Source of the DNA: JAAXPZ01 sp965215705
GTDB taxonomy: Bacteria; Campylobacterota; Campylobacteria; Campylobacterales; Sulfurovaceae
DNA length: 64,000 nt
Assembly: GCA_965215705.1 (NCBI GenBank)
Contig: CBDCEE010000008.1
Coordinates: forward strand, 62,001-126,000
Direction of reading: 5' to 3'
Below, piece by piece: positions 8,300 to 16,695 of the stretch. The number at the start of each line of letters is the position of its first letter. The stretch's first letter is position 1. Position numbers and translations under genes: made by a program. The notes beneath the pieces were generated by a model. That model saw nothing but the letters and a program-made list of their open reading frames with translations. It did not search any database and was not told the origin of the DNA.

Positions 8300-9256
8300 T
8301 CAGTCATCAAAGAAGCCATCATTTTCCAAGATCGCGATATTGGCTTTGATAGCCTCTACCGATTTGGCAAACTTCGCTTTAGACTCATCATCCAGTTCAT
8401 ACTCGATCACCTTCTCCACACAGTTAGCCCCAATGACCGCCGGTACACCCACTGTCACATCATGGTGTCCATACTCACCTTTGAGCATTACGGAACTGGG
8501 TATCACTTTCTCTTCATCACTTAGTATCGCTTCTACCACTACAGAGATCGCCCGTCCTGGTGCAAAGAATGCAGAGGTGCCTAGGTACTTGACGATCTCA
8601 GCGCCACCATTTTTGGTCTTCTCTATGATAGACTCTATCTCCCCTTCTGGCAAAATATCTGTGAGGGGGATACCCCCAACATTGGCAATCTCCGGATGGG
8701 GAATCATATGCTCTCCATGATCTCCGAGAATGATCGGCTTGATCTGTGTGGCACCAAAGCCTGTCCTTTTACGAATCTGATACGCCATCCTAGAGGCATC
8801 TAATGCACCTCCCATGCCTACAATTCTGTTGCGTTCCCAACCTGTTACTTTATGTACCACGTAAGTCATCACATCCAGTGGATTGGAGACACAAACTATA
8901 TGGGCATTGGGAGAATATTTTTTGATATTGAGTGTCACTTCTTTGACAATACCTGCATTGATATGCAGCAAGTCCGCCCTGGTCATCTCATTCTTTCGAG
9001 GCACACCTGCAGTGATGACTACTACGTCACAGTCAGTGATATCTTCAGGCCTGATCGCTGCTTCTACCAGGGTACCTCGAGGAGAGTACATCGTAGACTG
9101 TGCAATATCCATCGCCTTGCCGATAGCAATCTCTGGCACGATATCATAGAGCAGTATCCTGTGACATGTCCCAGAATGTGCCAATGTATAGGCAGCGGCT
9201 GCGCCTACTGCTCCTGCTCCGATAATGGCTATTTTTTTACCCGTCTTATCTGTCAT
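8300..9256 (-). CDS. mdh: malate dehydrogenase, NAD-type cofactor site
   Basis: A 318-residue member of the LDH/MDH superfamily. The Rossmann motif GAGAVG is near the N-terminus, the second strand ends LLYDIV with the Asp that selects NAD(H), the substrate loop has PRKNEMTR with the Arg that marks malate dehydrogenases, and NPLD and GDHGEHM complete the active site. It reduces oxaloacetate to malate in the reductive direction. The ATG at 9256 follows AGGAGAAAGAGATAT. It lies 16 nt downstream of the fused ETF gene, so it is probably cotranscribed with etfBA and etf-QO. A second, differently specified malate dehydrogenase lies upstream of the same cluster. Confidence 0.92.
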   Translation of the reverse strand: MTDKTGKKIAIIGAGAVGAAAAYTLAHSGTCHRILLYDIVPEIAIGKAMDIAQSTMYSPRGTLVEAAIRPEDITDCDVVVITAGVPRKNEMTRADLLHINAGIVKEVTLNIKKYSPNAHIVCVSNPLDVMTYVVHKVTGWERNRIVGMGGALDASRMAYQIRKRTGFGATQIKPIILGDHGEHMIPHPEIANVGGIPLTDILPEGEIESIIEKTKNGGAEIVKYLGTSAFFAPGRAISVVVEAILSDEEKVIPSSVMLKGEYGHHDVTVGVPAVIGANCVEKVIEYELDDESKAKFAKSVEAIKANIAILENDGFFDD

Positions 9257-9272
9257 ATATCTCTTTCTCCTG

Positions 9273-11216
9273 TTATGATTGTTTCCGCTCCAGCCCGAAG
9301 GCAAATCCAGCCTTCACCTGCTCGATCAACTCAGGAAGAATATCTTCATACTCCCCTATGATACCAAAATCCGCATTGTGGAAGATAGGCTCTTTGGCAT
9401 TGTGGTTGATCGCTACAATGGTCTCAGCCTCTTTCATGCCAGCGATATGTTGCACGGCACCTGAGATACCTACTGCAACATAGACTTTGGGTCTTACCGT
9501 CTTACCAGTCTGGCCTATCTGTCTGGCATACTCTGCCACCCCTTCATCTACCACAGGTCGACTGCTTGCCCACTCAGCATTGACTCCTTGGTCATTGAGT
9601 GCTTGCGCCAACTCTTTAATCAGCTTCATCTCATCCCCTACAGAGCCTCTTCCCCCTGAGACAATGACATCCGCTTCAAAGAGATTTTGCAATCCTCCCT
9701 CTCCTCTTACTGTCTCAATAATCTCAACAGCAAAATCTTCATTATCCAACTTGGGCGTAAATGTCGTAATCTTACCTTTTCTTCCTTCATCTGGCGTTGG
9801 GACTTCAAAAGTGCCTGCCCTTGCTGTAGAGATTTGTGGGCAGACGAAGCCTAAGATAGTTGCGAGCTTGGATTCCCCGTAGGTCGGTCTCTTGGACTCT
9901 AAGATAGGACTATAGATACGCTTCTCTTTTCGGCTGATATGTTCACCGATTTCTAGTGCAGTACAGTCTGCGGTCACCCCACTGTCAGTCTTCATACCGA
10001 TTCTAGGTGCGAGCTCTCGTCCTGCTGTTGTCGCTGCAAAAAGTGCGATTTCTGGCTTAATCTTCTTGATGATCTGTGCAAAGGTTGAGGCAAAAGGCAG
10101 TATCCTATACTCTTCTAACCGATCATCCTCTACGACAATAACCTCATCACTACCATGTGCGATCAATACTTTGGCCAAATCTTCGACTTCCTTGCCGATC
10201 AATAGTGTGGTTACCTTCGTGTCCCCTCCAAGCTGTTCAGCCAGGTGCTTCGCTGGGGTCAGAAGCTCTAGGGAGGGTCGGGAGACCTCGCCCTTGACCA
10301 CCTCTGCCCATGTCAAGATACCTCTGGCACCTTTTCTAAAATCAACTTCCTCAAAGCCTTCTGGACGTTTCTTGACTTTCTTCTCTTTGACCTCTTTAAT
10401 CTCTAGGGTATTTTTACCTGCTTTCATTGCCTCCACAAGATTGGAAACCAGTACACTTTCACCACTTCCTTCTATCATCTTGATAGGGGCACGTTCACTT
10501 TTTATATTGGCTACTTTGGCGACAATAGTAGGACTTCCGCTAAGTCCAATCTTTTCATCTGCGAGTCCAACATCATCGATACTAAAGATAGTGATCTCTT
10601 TTTCACGTGCTTTGACTGTACCCGCCAATGTTTGTCTCCTAGGTGGTATGCCCGTAGGGGTAAAGGAGAGGGCACATGGTGTAGGTAGACGCATCATCTG
10701 ATACCCTCCCTCGATGATACGTCTGGCTTCTACTTCTGTCCCTTTGAGTACTGCTGTTTCGATAAATGTTGCCTGAGGTACACCTAGACTCTCTGCTACC
10801 TGAGAAGGCACATGCGCCGTATCACCATCACTGGTCTGACGACCTGCCACGATGATGAAGTCTTCATTAAGCCCCTTACCATACCCCAAATGCTTCAGCA
10901 TCGTAGAGATAGCCAGTCCAGTTGCATACGTATCCGAACCACCGAGCTTTCTGTCACTGAGCAGATATGCTTCATCATATCCCATCGCCATCGCTTTTTT
11001 GAGTGACTCCACAAAAGAAGGAGGGCCCATAGAGCAGACGATAAGTTTGGCATCAGGATGCTCACTCTTCATCTGTAAGCCAGCCTCCAAGGCAAAGCTA
11101 CAGTCAATATTGATAATGGATTTTGCCTTGGTTCTATCCATCAGCCCATCATCACCCATACGCATCTCAGAAGGGAGAGGCACCTGTTTCATCAAACTAA
11201 TAATTGTTAAAGCCAT
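9273..11216 (-). CDS. fused electron transfer flavoprotein (EtfB-EtfA)
   Basis: A single 647-residue reading frame holds a complete EtfB (about residues 1-250) and a complete EtfA (about 290-647), joined by a lysine- and glutamate-rich linker (KEVKEKKVKKRPE). EtfB carries SDGDTAHVPSQVAESLG (D130-A134), closer to the DGDTAQVGP loop of NADH-linked or bifurcating ETFs than to the DDDxxQ loop of mitochondrial-type ETF. EtfA ends with the FAD domain motifs SRPVVDEG, QIGQTGKTVRP and AVGISGAVQHIAGM. The ATG at 11216 begins a normal EtfB N-terminus; earlier in-frame codons overlap the upstream gene. It lies 10 nt after etf-QO and is followed by mdh. No acyl-CoA dehydrogenase is in the window, so its electron donor is unknown. 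Confidence 0.9.
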   Translation of the reverse strand: MALTIISLMKQVPLPSEMRMGDDGLMDRTKAKSIINIDCSFALEAGLQMKSEHPDAKLIVCSMGPPSFVESLKKAMAMGYDEAYLLSDRKLGGSDTYATGLAISTMLKHLGYGKGLNEDFIIVAGRQTSDGDTAHVPSQVAESLGVPQATFIETAVLKGTEVEARRIIEGGYQMMRLPTPCALSFTPTGIPPRRQTLAGTVKAREKEITIFSIDDVGLADEKIGLSGSPTIVAKVANIKSERAPIKMIEGSGESVLVSNLVEAMKAGKNTLEIKEVKEKKVKKRPEGFEEVDFRKGARGILTWAEVVKGEVSRPSLELLTPAKHLAEQLGGDTKVTTLLIGKEVEDLAKVLIAHGSDEVIVVEDDRLEEYRILPFASTFAQIIKKIKPEIALFAATTAGRELAPRIGMKTDSGVTADCTALEIGEHISRKEKRIYSPILESKRPTYGESKLATILGFVCPQISTARAGTFEVPTPDEGRKGKITTFTPKLDNEDFAVEIIETVRGEGGLQNLFEADVIVSGGRGSVGDEMKLIKELAQALNDQGVNAEWASSRPVVDEGVAEYARQIGQTGKTVRPKVYVAVGISGAVQHIAGMKEAETIVAINHNAKEPIFHNADFGIIGEYEDILPELIEQVKAGFAFGLERKQS

Positions 11217-11226
11217 CTTCTCATCC

Positions 11227-12882
11227 TTACATATAGTTATATTCTGGGCCATCGCCACCATAGGGTACTGTCCATGTGATGCCACCGTTAGGTGATTTGA
11301 TATCACAGGTCTTACAATGTACGCAGTTCTCCGCATGAAGTCTGAGTGACTTGTTTCCCTCTTTATCAACATGGAGCTCATAGACCTCTGCCGGACAGAA
11401 TGCTGCTTCTGGCAAACCATATTTCTCGATATTGGAGCTTTGGAATTGTGTCTCATCATTGACAACCAAATGTACCGGCTGTATCTCATCATGCATCGCT
11501 TTTGACTGGTAGACACTGGTCACTTTATCAAAGGTTTTCTTTTTATCAAAATCTAGTTTACCCGCAAACCGCTTTGCAAAAGGTATCCCAGTAAATGTAG
11601 AAACCTCTTGCGTAGTCTCAGCATCTTCCTCTGTCTTAGGTACCAAAAGACAAGCACCCCCTGTAAGTAGCTGTACCCCCATCTTCAGTCCACCAAAGAC
11701 CATCCCATCCTGCATCACCGCACGCATATTTCTAGTAGGATAGAGCTCTTTGTAGATGAAGCTCTCATTCACCAGTGATTCATATTTGGAAAGAGATTTT
11801 TCGCTAGTATCTCCTTTGATCAGCGCCAAGGCTGCTGCCTGTGCTGCACAGATTCCTGATCGTACAGCCAAGTGTATGCCTTTGAGTCTTGGGGTAGAGA
11901 GAAAGCCTGCACTGTCCCCTACGATCATTAGATTGTCTTCGTAGTATTTTGGGATCGAGTACCATCCACCCTCTGGCAGAGTCTTCGCTCCAAATTCCAA
12001 GATCGTACCCCCCTCGATGAACTTGGCCACCTCAGGATGGGTTTTCCATATCTGCATCGCCGCATGGATATCAAAAGAGGGATCTGCATAATCCAGCCCA
12101 ACAACCAATCCCATCGCTACTCTATTGTCACTTAGTCCATAAATAAATCCACCACCAAACTCCTCTTTATCATTGAGGGGATAACCGAAGGTATGATAGA
12201 CAGCACCAGGCTCGATTGTTCCCTCAGGAACTGACCAGAGCTCTTTGGCTCCCAGAGAGTAGATCTGTGGGTTTTTACCCTGTAGATCAAAGCGTTCAAT
12301 GACCTTCTTGGCAAGACTCCCTCTGGTACCCTCTGCCAGAATAGTGATCGTAGCTTTGACTGTTGTACCTTCCTGGTAGTTTTTCTGTTTGACACCGTGA
12401 TGGTCCACCCCAGTGTCTTTGGTTTTGACGCCTGCAACCTTACCTTCCTCGTAGAGCATCTCATCCACTGCAAAGCCGGGATAGATCTCTACACCTTTGG
12501 ATTCAGCCACCGTAGCAAGATATTTACATACCTGCCCCAATGAAGCAATATAGTTGCCTTCATTGGACATATAGGGGGGATGAAATGGCAACTTCACTGC
12601 CCCTTCAGAGCTGAGCTTCATCACTACATCCTCTCCCTCTACTTTGCTATCAAAAGGAACCTCTGCAAACTCCTCTGGACTCAGAAGATCCTGCAACGCC
12701 TTGGGGCGTATCACTGCACCTGAGAGAATATGGGAACCGATTTCGCTCCCCTTCTCAATCACTATAATTTTTTTCTCTTCGCCCTTCTGCTTCAATCGGT
12801 TGGCAAGTTCTATTGCCGTAGAGAGACCAGCAGGACCACCACCGATGATCAACACATCGGTCGAGATGACATTATTACTCAT
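11227..12882 (-). CDS. electron-transfer flavoprotein:quinone oxidoreductase
   Basis: A 551-residue ETF-QO/FixC-type flavoprotein. It has an N-terminal FAD motif VLIIGGGPAGLSTA, HILSGAVIRP, a second FAD motif LMIVGDSAGFLS, and a C-terminal ferredoxin-like domain with FCP followed by NCVHCKTCDIKSP, giving four cysteines for one [4Fe-4S] cluster. It should move electrons between the ETF and the membrane quinone pool. The ATG at 12882 is preferred to 12894 because GGAGG overlaps the earlier codon and is well spaced for the later one. It heads an apparent operon etf-QO, etfBA, mdh. Quinone reduction is the family role; reverse or bifurcating use is inference. Confidence 0.9.
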   Translation of the reverse strand: MSNNVISTDVLIIGGGPAGLSTAIELANRLKQKGEEKKIIVIEKGSEIGSHILSGAVIRPKALQDLLSPEEFAEVPFDSKVEGEDVVMKLSSEGAVKLPFHPPYMSNEGNYIASLGQVCKYLATVAESKGVEIYPGFAVDEMLYEEGKVAGVKTKDTGVDHHGVKQKNYQEGTTVKATITILAEGTRGSLAKKVIERFDLQGKNPQIYSLGAKELWSVPEGTIEPGAVYHTFGYPLNDKEEFGGGFIYGLSDNRVAMGLVVGLDYADPSFDIHAAMQIWKTHPEVAKFIEGGTILEFGAKTLPEGGWYSIPKYYEDNLMIVGDSAGFLSTPRLKGIHLAVRSGICAAQAAALALIKGDTSEKSLSKYESLVNESFIYKELYPTRNMRAVMQDGMVFGGLKMGVQLLTGGACLLVPKTEEDAETTQEVSTFTGIPFAKRFAGKLDFDKKKTFDKVTSVYQSKAMHDEIQPVHLVVNDETQFQSSNIEKYGLPEAAFCPAEVYELHVDKEGNKSLRLHAENCVHCKTCDIKSPNGGITWTVPYGGDGPEYNYM

Positions 12883-12979
12883 GTATTCCTCCATACGTAA
12901 CGATAAATAACCATGTTAAGATACATACTTTCTCCTATGGCATAGGATAAAATAACAGATATTATATTAAGTGTAAGTA

Positions 12980-13018
12980 CTCACCATCACCCAAGAGAGG
13001 TTGGACGAAGAGGGTGAG
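12980..13018. terminator. hairpin between the second mdh and etf-QO
   Basis: CTCACC and GGTGAG form outer arms, with CCAA/TTGG inside. It lies about 40 nt past the stop of the second malate dehydrogenase and upstream of etf-QO, which would separate two transcripts. The pairing is imperfect. Confidence 0.3.
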
Positions 13019-13057
13019 AAGAAAAGTGACAATAGAAAAAACTGTCTTATTCAATGA

Positions 13058-14020
13058 TTATTTTTGATCTTCGAAAAACCCCATCTGGTGGAGTGTATCT
13101 ACCATATCCTGAACTGAGGCGACTGAGGCTGCAAACTTCTTCACCTGTAGTGGCTTTAGTGCCATCTCTATGATCTTCTCAGCACCATCTGATCCGATCA
13201 TCACAGGGACACCACTAACGATCTCTTTATAGCCTCCGTACTCTCCATCTAGCATTACTGCACAGGAGTGTATCTGTTTGGTATCTTTAAGTATCGACTC
13301 CACCATCACCGCCGTTGATTTGGCAGGGGCGTAATAGGCCGAACCATTCCCCAAGAGATTCACAATCTGTGCACCGCCATTTCGGGTCTTTGCCACAATC
13401 TCACCTATCTCCTCAGAATCCAAAAGATCCTCGATAGGTACCCCTGCAACTGTCGTAAATTTAGGAAGAGGTACCATCGTATCCCCATGTCCACCCATCA
13501 CTGTTGCTCTGATCTGCCCTGCACCATATTCTAGTTTTTCATAGATAAAGTGTGCCATACGTGCACTGTCCAGGATACCTGCCATGCCCAATACCCGCTC
13601 TTTTGGAAAGCCCGTTTCTTTGAGCACTACATAGGTCATGGCATCCAGCGGGTTAGAGACGACAACGACCACTGCTTCTGGTGCATGTTCTTTAATCTCA
13701 GCTGCATACTTCTTGACGATTTCCGCATTTTTGGTGAGTAGCTCATCTCTGCCCATACCAGGGCTTCTAGGGGCACCTGCTGTGATCACTACCACATCAG
13801 AACCAGCCATACATGCTGCATCTTTGGCTGCTTTGACGATCGTATGCTGTCTGGCAGCATTGGCCGCTTGTGACATATCCAGTGCCTTACCTTGTGCGAC
13901 ATCATAATTTCTGCCTCTGAGTATGATATTGTGACAGGTGCCGTTCATTGCCAAAATGAAGGCAACCGTTGAACCGAAATTCCCTGTACCTATGATCGTT
14001 ACTTTCTTACCTTTTGCCAT
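13058..14020 (-). CDS. malate dehydrogenase paralog with NADP-like cofactor site
   Basis: A 320-residue LDH/MDH superfamily protein. The Rossmann motif is GTGNFG. The second strand ends IILRGRNYD: the position that is Asp in the other malate dehydrogenase here (LLYDIV) is replaced by an Arg-Gly-Arg stretch, which suggests NADP(H) use. The substrate loop PRSPGMGR keeps the Arg of malate dehydrogenases, so it is not a lactate dehydrogenase, and NPLD and GGHGDTMVP complete the active site. AAGGATAG precedes the ATG. It has its own upstream region with an inverted repeat, separated from etf-QO by a hairpin. The malate/oxaloacetate reaction is well supported; the cofactor is an inference. Confidence 0.85.
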   Translation of the reverse strand: MAKGKKVTIIGTGNFGSTVAFILAMNGTCHNIILRGRNYDVAQGKALDMSQAANAARQHTIVKAAKDAACMAGSDVVVITAGAPRSPGMGRDELLTKNAEIVKKYAAEIKEHAPEAVVVVVSNPLDAMTYVVLKETGFPKERVLGMAGILDSARMAHFIYEKLEYGAGQIRATVMGGHGDTMVPLPKFTTVAGVPIEDLLDSEEIGEIVAKTRNGGAQIVNLLGNGSAYYAPAKSTAVMVESILKDTKQIHSCAVMLDGEYGGYKEIVSGVPVMIGSDGAEKIIEMALKPLQVKKFAASVASVQDMVDTLHQMGFFEDQK

Positions 14021-14066
14021 ATCTATCCTTTATTTTTACACCCAGAAAGTCCATTTGATTACTGGC

Positions 14067-14098
14067 TTGACAATGCAGATGGGCATACACATTGTCAA
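14067..14098. promoter_or_regulatory. 9-bp inverted repeat upstream of the second malate dehydrogenase
   Basis: TTGACAATG (14067-14075) and CATTGTCAA (14090-14098) are perfect inverted arms with a 14-nt spacer, about 47 nt upstream of the start codon. It could be an operator or a leader hairpin. TTGACA in either arm could also be read as a -35 element. Confidence 0.4.
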
Positions 14099-14181
14099 AC
14101 GAAGGATCAAACACACTATACCTGAGTAGAGTAACTCCATTGTATCCCGTTTTGATGATACATTGAAATTATTGTAGAGAT

Positions 14182-14212
14182 AGGCAGAGCCAGATCTTTT
14201 CTGGTCTCTACC
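14182..14212 (-). terminator. hairpin downstream of icd
   Basis: AGGCAGAGCCAGA pairs imperfectly with TCTGGTCTCTACCT around a short AT-rich loop, starting 19 nt after the icd stop codon in the direction of transcription. Confidence 0.45.
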
Positions 14213-14230
14213 TGTTTAAGCTACGCTGTC

Positions 14231-16411
14231 TTATATGGCGTCTATGATCGCATTAAGTGTCTTAGATGGTCTCATCACAGCTTCTGCTTTGGCATCATCT
14301 GCCTGATAATATCCACCAATATCTTTTGCTTTGCCTTCAGCCGCCAGAAGTTCTTCAATGATCTTGGCTTCATTCTCTTTGAGCGCTTTTGCAACAGGTA
14401 CGAACTTTGCGGCAAGCTCAGCATTTTTCCCATTTGCCAGTGCATCTGCCCAATACTCAGCAACATAGAAGTGTGAGGCTTTGTTGTCAGGTTCACAACA
14501 CTTTCTACTTGGTGCTTTATTGTTGTCTAGATACCCTTCATTGGCAACATCCAGTGCTGCTGTCAATGCAGCCAATTTTTCATCAGTATATTTTTGGCTC
14601 ATAAATCTAAGTGACTCGGCCAAGGCTAAAAACTCACCCAGACTGTCCCATCTGAGGTGTCCCTCATTGAGGAACTGCTCTACATGCTTTGGTGCAGATC
14701 CACCTGCACCTGTCTCATACAGTCCACCACCAGAAATAAGTGGCACGATAGAGAGCATTTTAGCAGATGTCCCGAGCTCTAAGATAGGATACATATCAGT
14801 CAGATAATCTCTCAAAACATTTCCAGTGACTGCAATAGTATTTTCACCTGCTCTTACTCTAGCATTTGTAAATTTGGTGGCAGCTGTGACATCCATAATC
14901 TGAATATCAATACCCTCTGTATCAAACTCTGACAGATACTTTTCGACTTTTTTAATCATCTGTGCATCATGGGCTCTGTTCTTATCCAGCCAGAAAATGA
15001 CTGGATACTTCTCAATTTGCCCTCTCTCAACAGCCAGTCTGATCCAATCTTTGATAGGAATATCTTTGGCTCTACTCATTCTCCAGATATCCCCTGTTTC
15101 GCATTCAAATGTCATAAGCTTTGTACCATCCTCAGCAGTCACAGTTACCGTGCCCGCCTCAGAGAGTTCAAATGTAGTAGGATGAGAGCCATACTCTTCT
15201 GCTTTTTGCGCCATGAGTCCAATATTTTGCATGGCACCCATCGTCGCCACATCATATTGGCCATTTTCCACACAGTCATGAATCATCTCCTCAAAAAATA
15301 GTCCATAGGTAGCATCCGGCACGACAGCCACACACTCTACTGCTTCGCCTTTTCTGTTCCACTGTTTACCACCTTCTCTGACGACTACTGGCATAGAAGC
15401 ATCGATAATCACATCATTGGAGGCATTAAAGTTTGTTGCTCCTTTATCAGAATCTACCATGGCTATCTCCGGACTGTCAGACTCTACTACTGCCTGAAAT
15501 GCAGCCAGTATCTCTGCTTCTTTCACATGACCAGAAACCTTCTTCTCGATATCAGAGATACCGAGATTTGCATTGACCTTGAGCTCGGCAAAGGTATCTG
15601 CATACTTCTCAAATACAGGAGCAAAAAATACCTCTAATGCGTGACCGAACATGATAGGATCAGAAATTTTCATCATCGTTGCTTTGAGGTGGATCGACCA
15701 GAGCACGCCTTTTGCCTTGGCATCATCAATGGTTTTTTGGATAAACGCTCTCAGTTTGGCAACAGACATAAAGGTACCATCAAGAATCTCTCCCTCTAGT
15801 GCATCAATCGTCGCAAGTGTATTGCCATTGAGAGCAATGGTTACTTTTTGTGCGTTGTCTATGGTTACTGATTGCTCATTACCATAAAAGTCTCCATCTC
15901 CTGCCATATGTGCCACATAGGCTTTGGAGTTCTCGGAAAAGGCTTTGAGCCTATGGGGATGATTCTGTGCGAACTTCTTGACCGATTTGGCAGCACGTCT
16001 ATCAGAATTTCCTTCTCTGAGTACTGGATTCACTGCAGATCCAAGACAGGTATTGTATTTTGCTCTGATAGCCTCTTCGTCTGCATTCGCTGGATTTTCT
16101 GGAAAAGGAGGAATATCATATCCCTTCTCTTGAAGTTCAGCAATACACTCTTTGAGCTGCCCAACAGAAGCAGAAATATTGGGAAGTTTAATGATGTTTC
16201 CATCCGGCTGAAGTACCACCTTCCCAAGTTCTGCCAAGTGATTCTCGACAAGACCCATTGCAGCAAGTACTCTACTTGCAAGAGAGATGTCGGAAGTCTC
16301 CACTGTTACTCCTGCTGCTTGCGTAAATGCATTGACGATTGGAAGAAGTGAATATGTAGCCAGTGCTGGCGCCTCATCAGTTTTTGTCCATATGATTTTT
16401 GGTAGTGACAT
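14231..16411 (-). CDS. icd: isocitrate dehydrogenase (NADP), monomeric type
   Basis: A 726-residue protein of the monomeric IDH-II family (usual length about 740), not the 45-kDa dimeric kind. Recognisable blocks are PKIIWTKTDEAPALATYSLLPI at the N-terminus (quoted region continues), DNAQKVTIALNG, GVLWSIHLKATMMKISDPIMFGH, HPTTFELSEAG and SGGGLYETGAGGSAPKH. It interconverts isocitrate with 2-oxoglutarate, CO2 and NADPH, and in the reductive TCA cycle it carboxylates 2-oxoglutarate. It stands alone between the second malate dehydrogenase and the por operon. The ATG at 16411 is followed by the conserved N-terminus. Its NADP dependence is notable next to a malate dehydrogenase that also looks NADP-adapted. 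Confidence 0.96.
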   Translation of the reverse strand: MSLPKIIWTKTDEAPALATYSLLPIVNAFTQAAGVTVETSDISLASRVLAAMGLVENHLAELGKVVLQPDGNIIKLPNISASVGQLKECIAELQEKGYDIPPFPENPANADEEAIRAKYNTCLGSAVNPVLREGNSDRRAAKSVKKFAQNHPHRLKAFSENSKAYVAHMAGDGDFYGNEQSVTIDNAQKVTIALNGNTLATIDALEGEILDGTFMSVAKLRAFIQKTIDDAKAKGVLWSIHLKATMMKISDPIMFGHALEVFFAPVFEKYADTFAELKVNANLGISDIEKKVSGHVKEAEILAAFQAVVESDSPEIAMVDSDKGATNFNASNDVIIDASMPVVVREGGKQWNRKGEAVECVAVVPDATYGLFFEEMIHDCVENGQYDVATMGAMQNIGLMAQKAEEYGSHPTTFELSEAGTVTVTAEDGTKLMTFECETGDIWRMSRAKDIPIKDWIRLAVERGQIEKYPVIFWLDKNRAHDAQMIKKVEKYLSEFDTEGIDIQIMDVTAATKFTNARVRAGENTIAVTGNVLRDYLTDMYPILELGTSAKMLSIVPLISGGGLYETGAGGSAPKHVEQFLNEGHLRWDSLGEFLALAESLRFMSQKYTDEKLAALTAALDVANEGYLDNNKAPSRKCCEPDNKASHFYVAEYWADALANGKNAELAAKFVPVAKALKENEAKIIEELLAAEGKAKDIGGYYQADDAKAEAVMRPSKTLNAIIDAI

Positions 16412-16575
16412 ACGGTATCCTTGTGATTGGTTTTTTCTTTTGGTAGGCTGATTGTATCGAATGGTGACACTATCCCTTGTTAATCGAGGGGTTTTTGTAT
16501 ACCTATACTAGTAGGATGTTTCTTAATTACACAGAAGAATTTTATTGTTTTGAGAATTTAGCAATAAATATAGAT
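16412..16575. other. icd upstream region, no gene seen
   Basis: This AT-rich stretch between icd and the long hairpin after porB should hold the icd promoter. No convincing ORF, RNA gene or named motif is seen. Confidence 0.4.
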
Positions 16576-16695
16576 AAGTTCAGATTTGGTGCATATTTCG
16601 CTTTAGCAAGGGAATTTACAAGGGAGCTTACATCAAGTAAGTGACCGCAGGAAATTCCCGCAGTCTAAAGTGAAAGATGTGCCGAAGCTGAACTT
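16576..16695. repeat. 120-bp nested inverted repeat directly after porB
   Basis: The outer arms AAGTTCAG and CTGAACTT extend inward as a roughly 30-bp imperfect pairing that ends at CTTTAG/CTAAAG. Inside lie GGGAATTT/AAATTCCC, and in the centre CTTAC/GTAAG around ATCAA. The right arm overlaps the porB stop codon, so porB transcripts would end in a long cruciform-like hairpin. The nested structure and compensating G-T or A-C differences suggest a mobile palindromic (REP- or MITE-like) element that may double as a terminator. Copy number in the genome cannot be judged here. Confidence 0.6.

Noticed and set aside
10066..10701. Open frame opposite the ETF gene
   Set aside because: Low-complexity serine/leucine-rich shadow of the EtfA/EtfB coding strand.
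13058..14020. Lactate dehydrogenase
   Set aside because: The substrate loop has Arg (PRSPGMGR) where lactate dehydrogenases have Gln.
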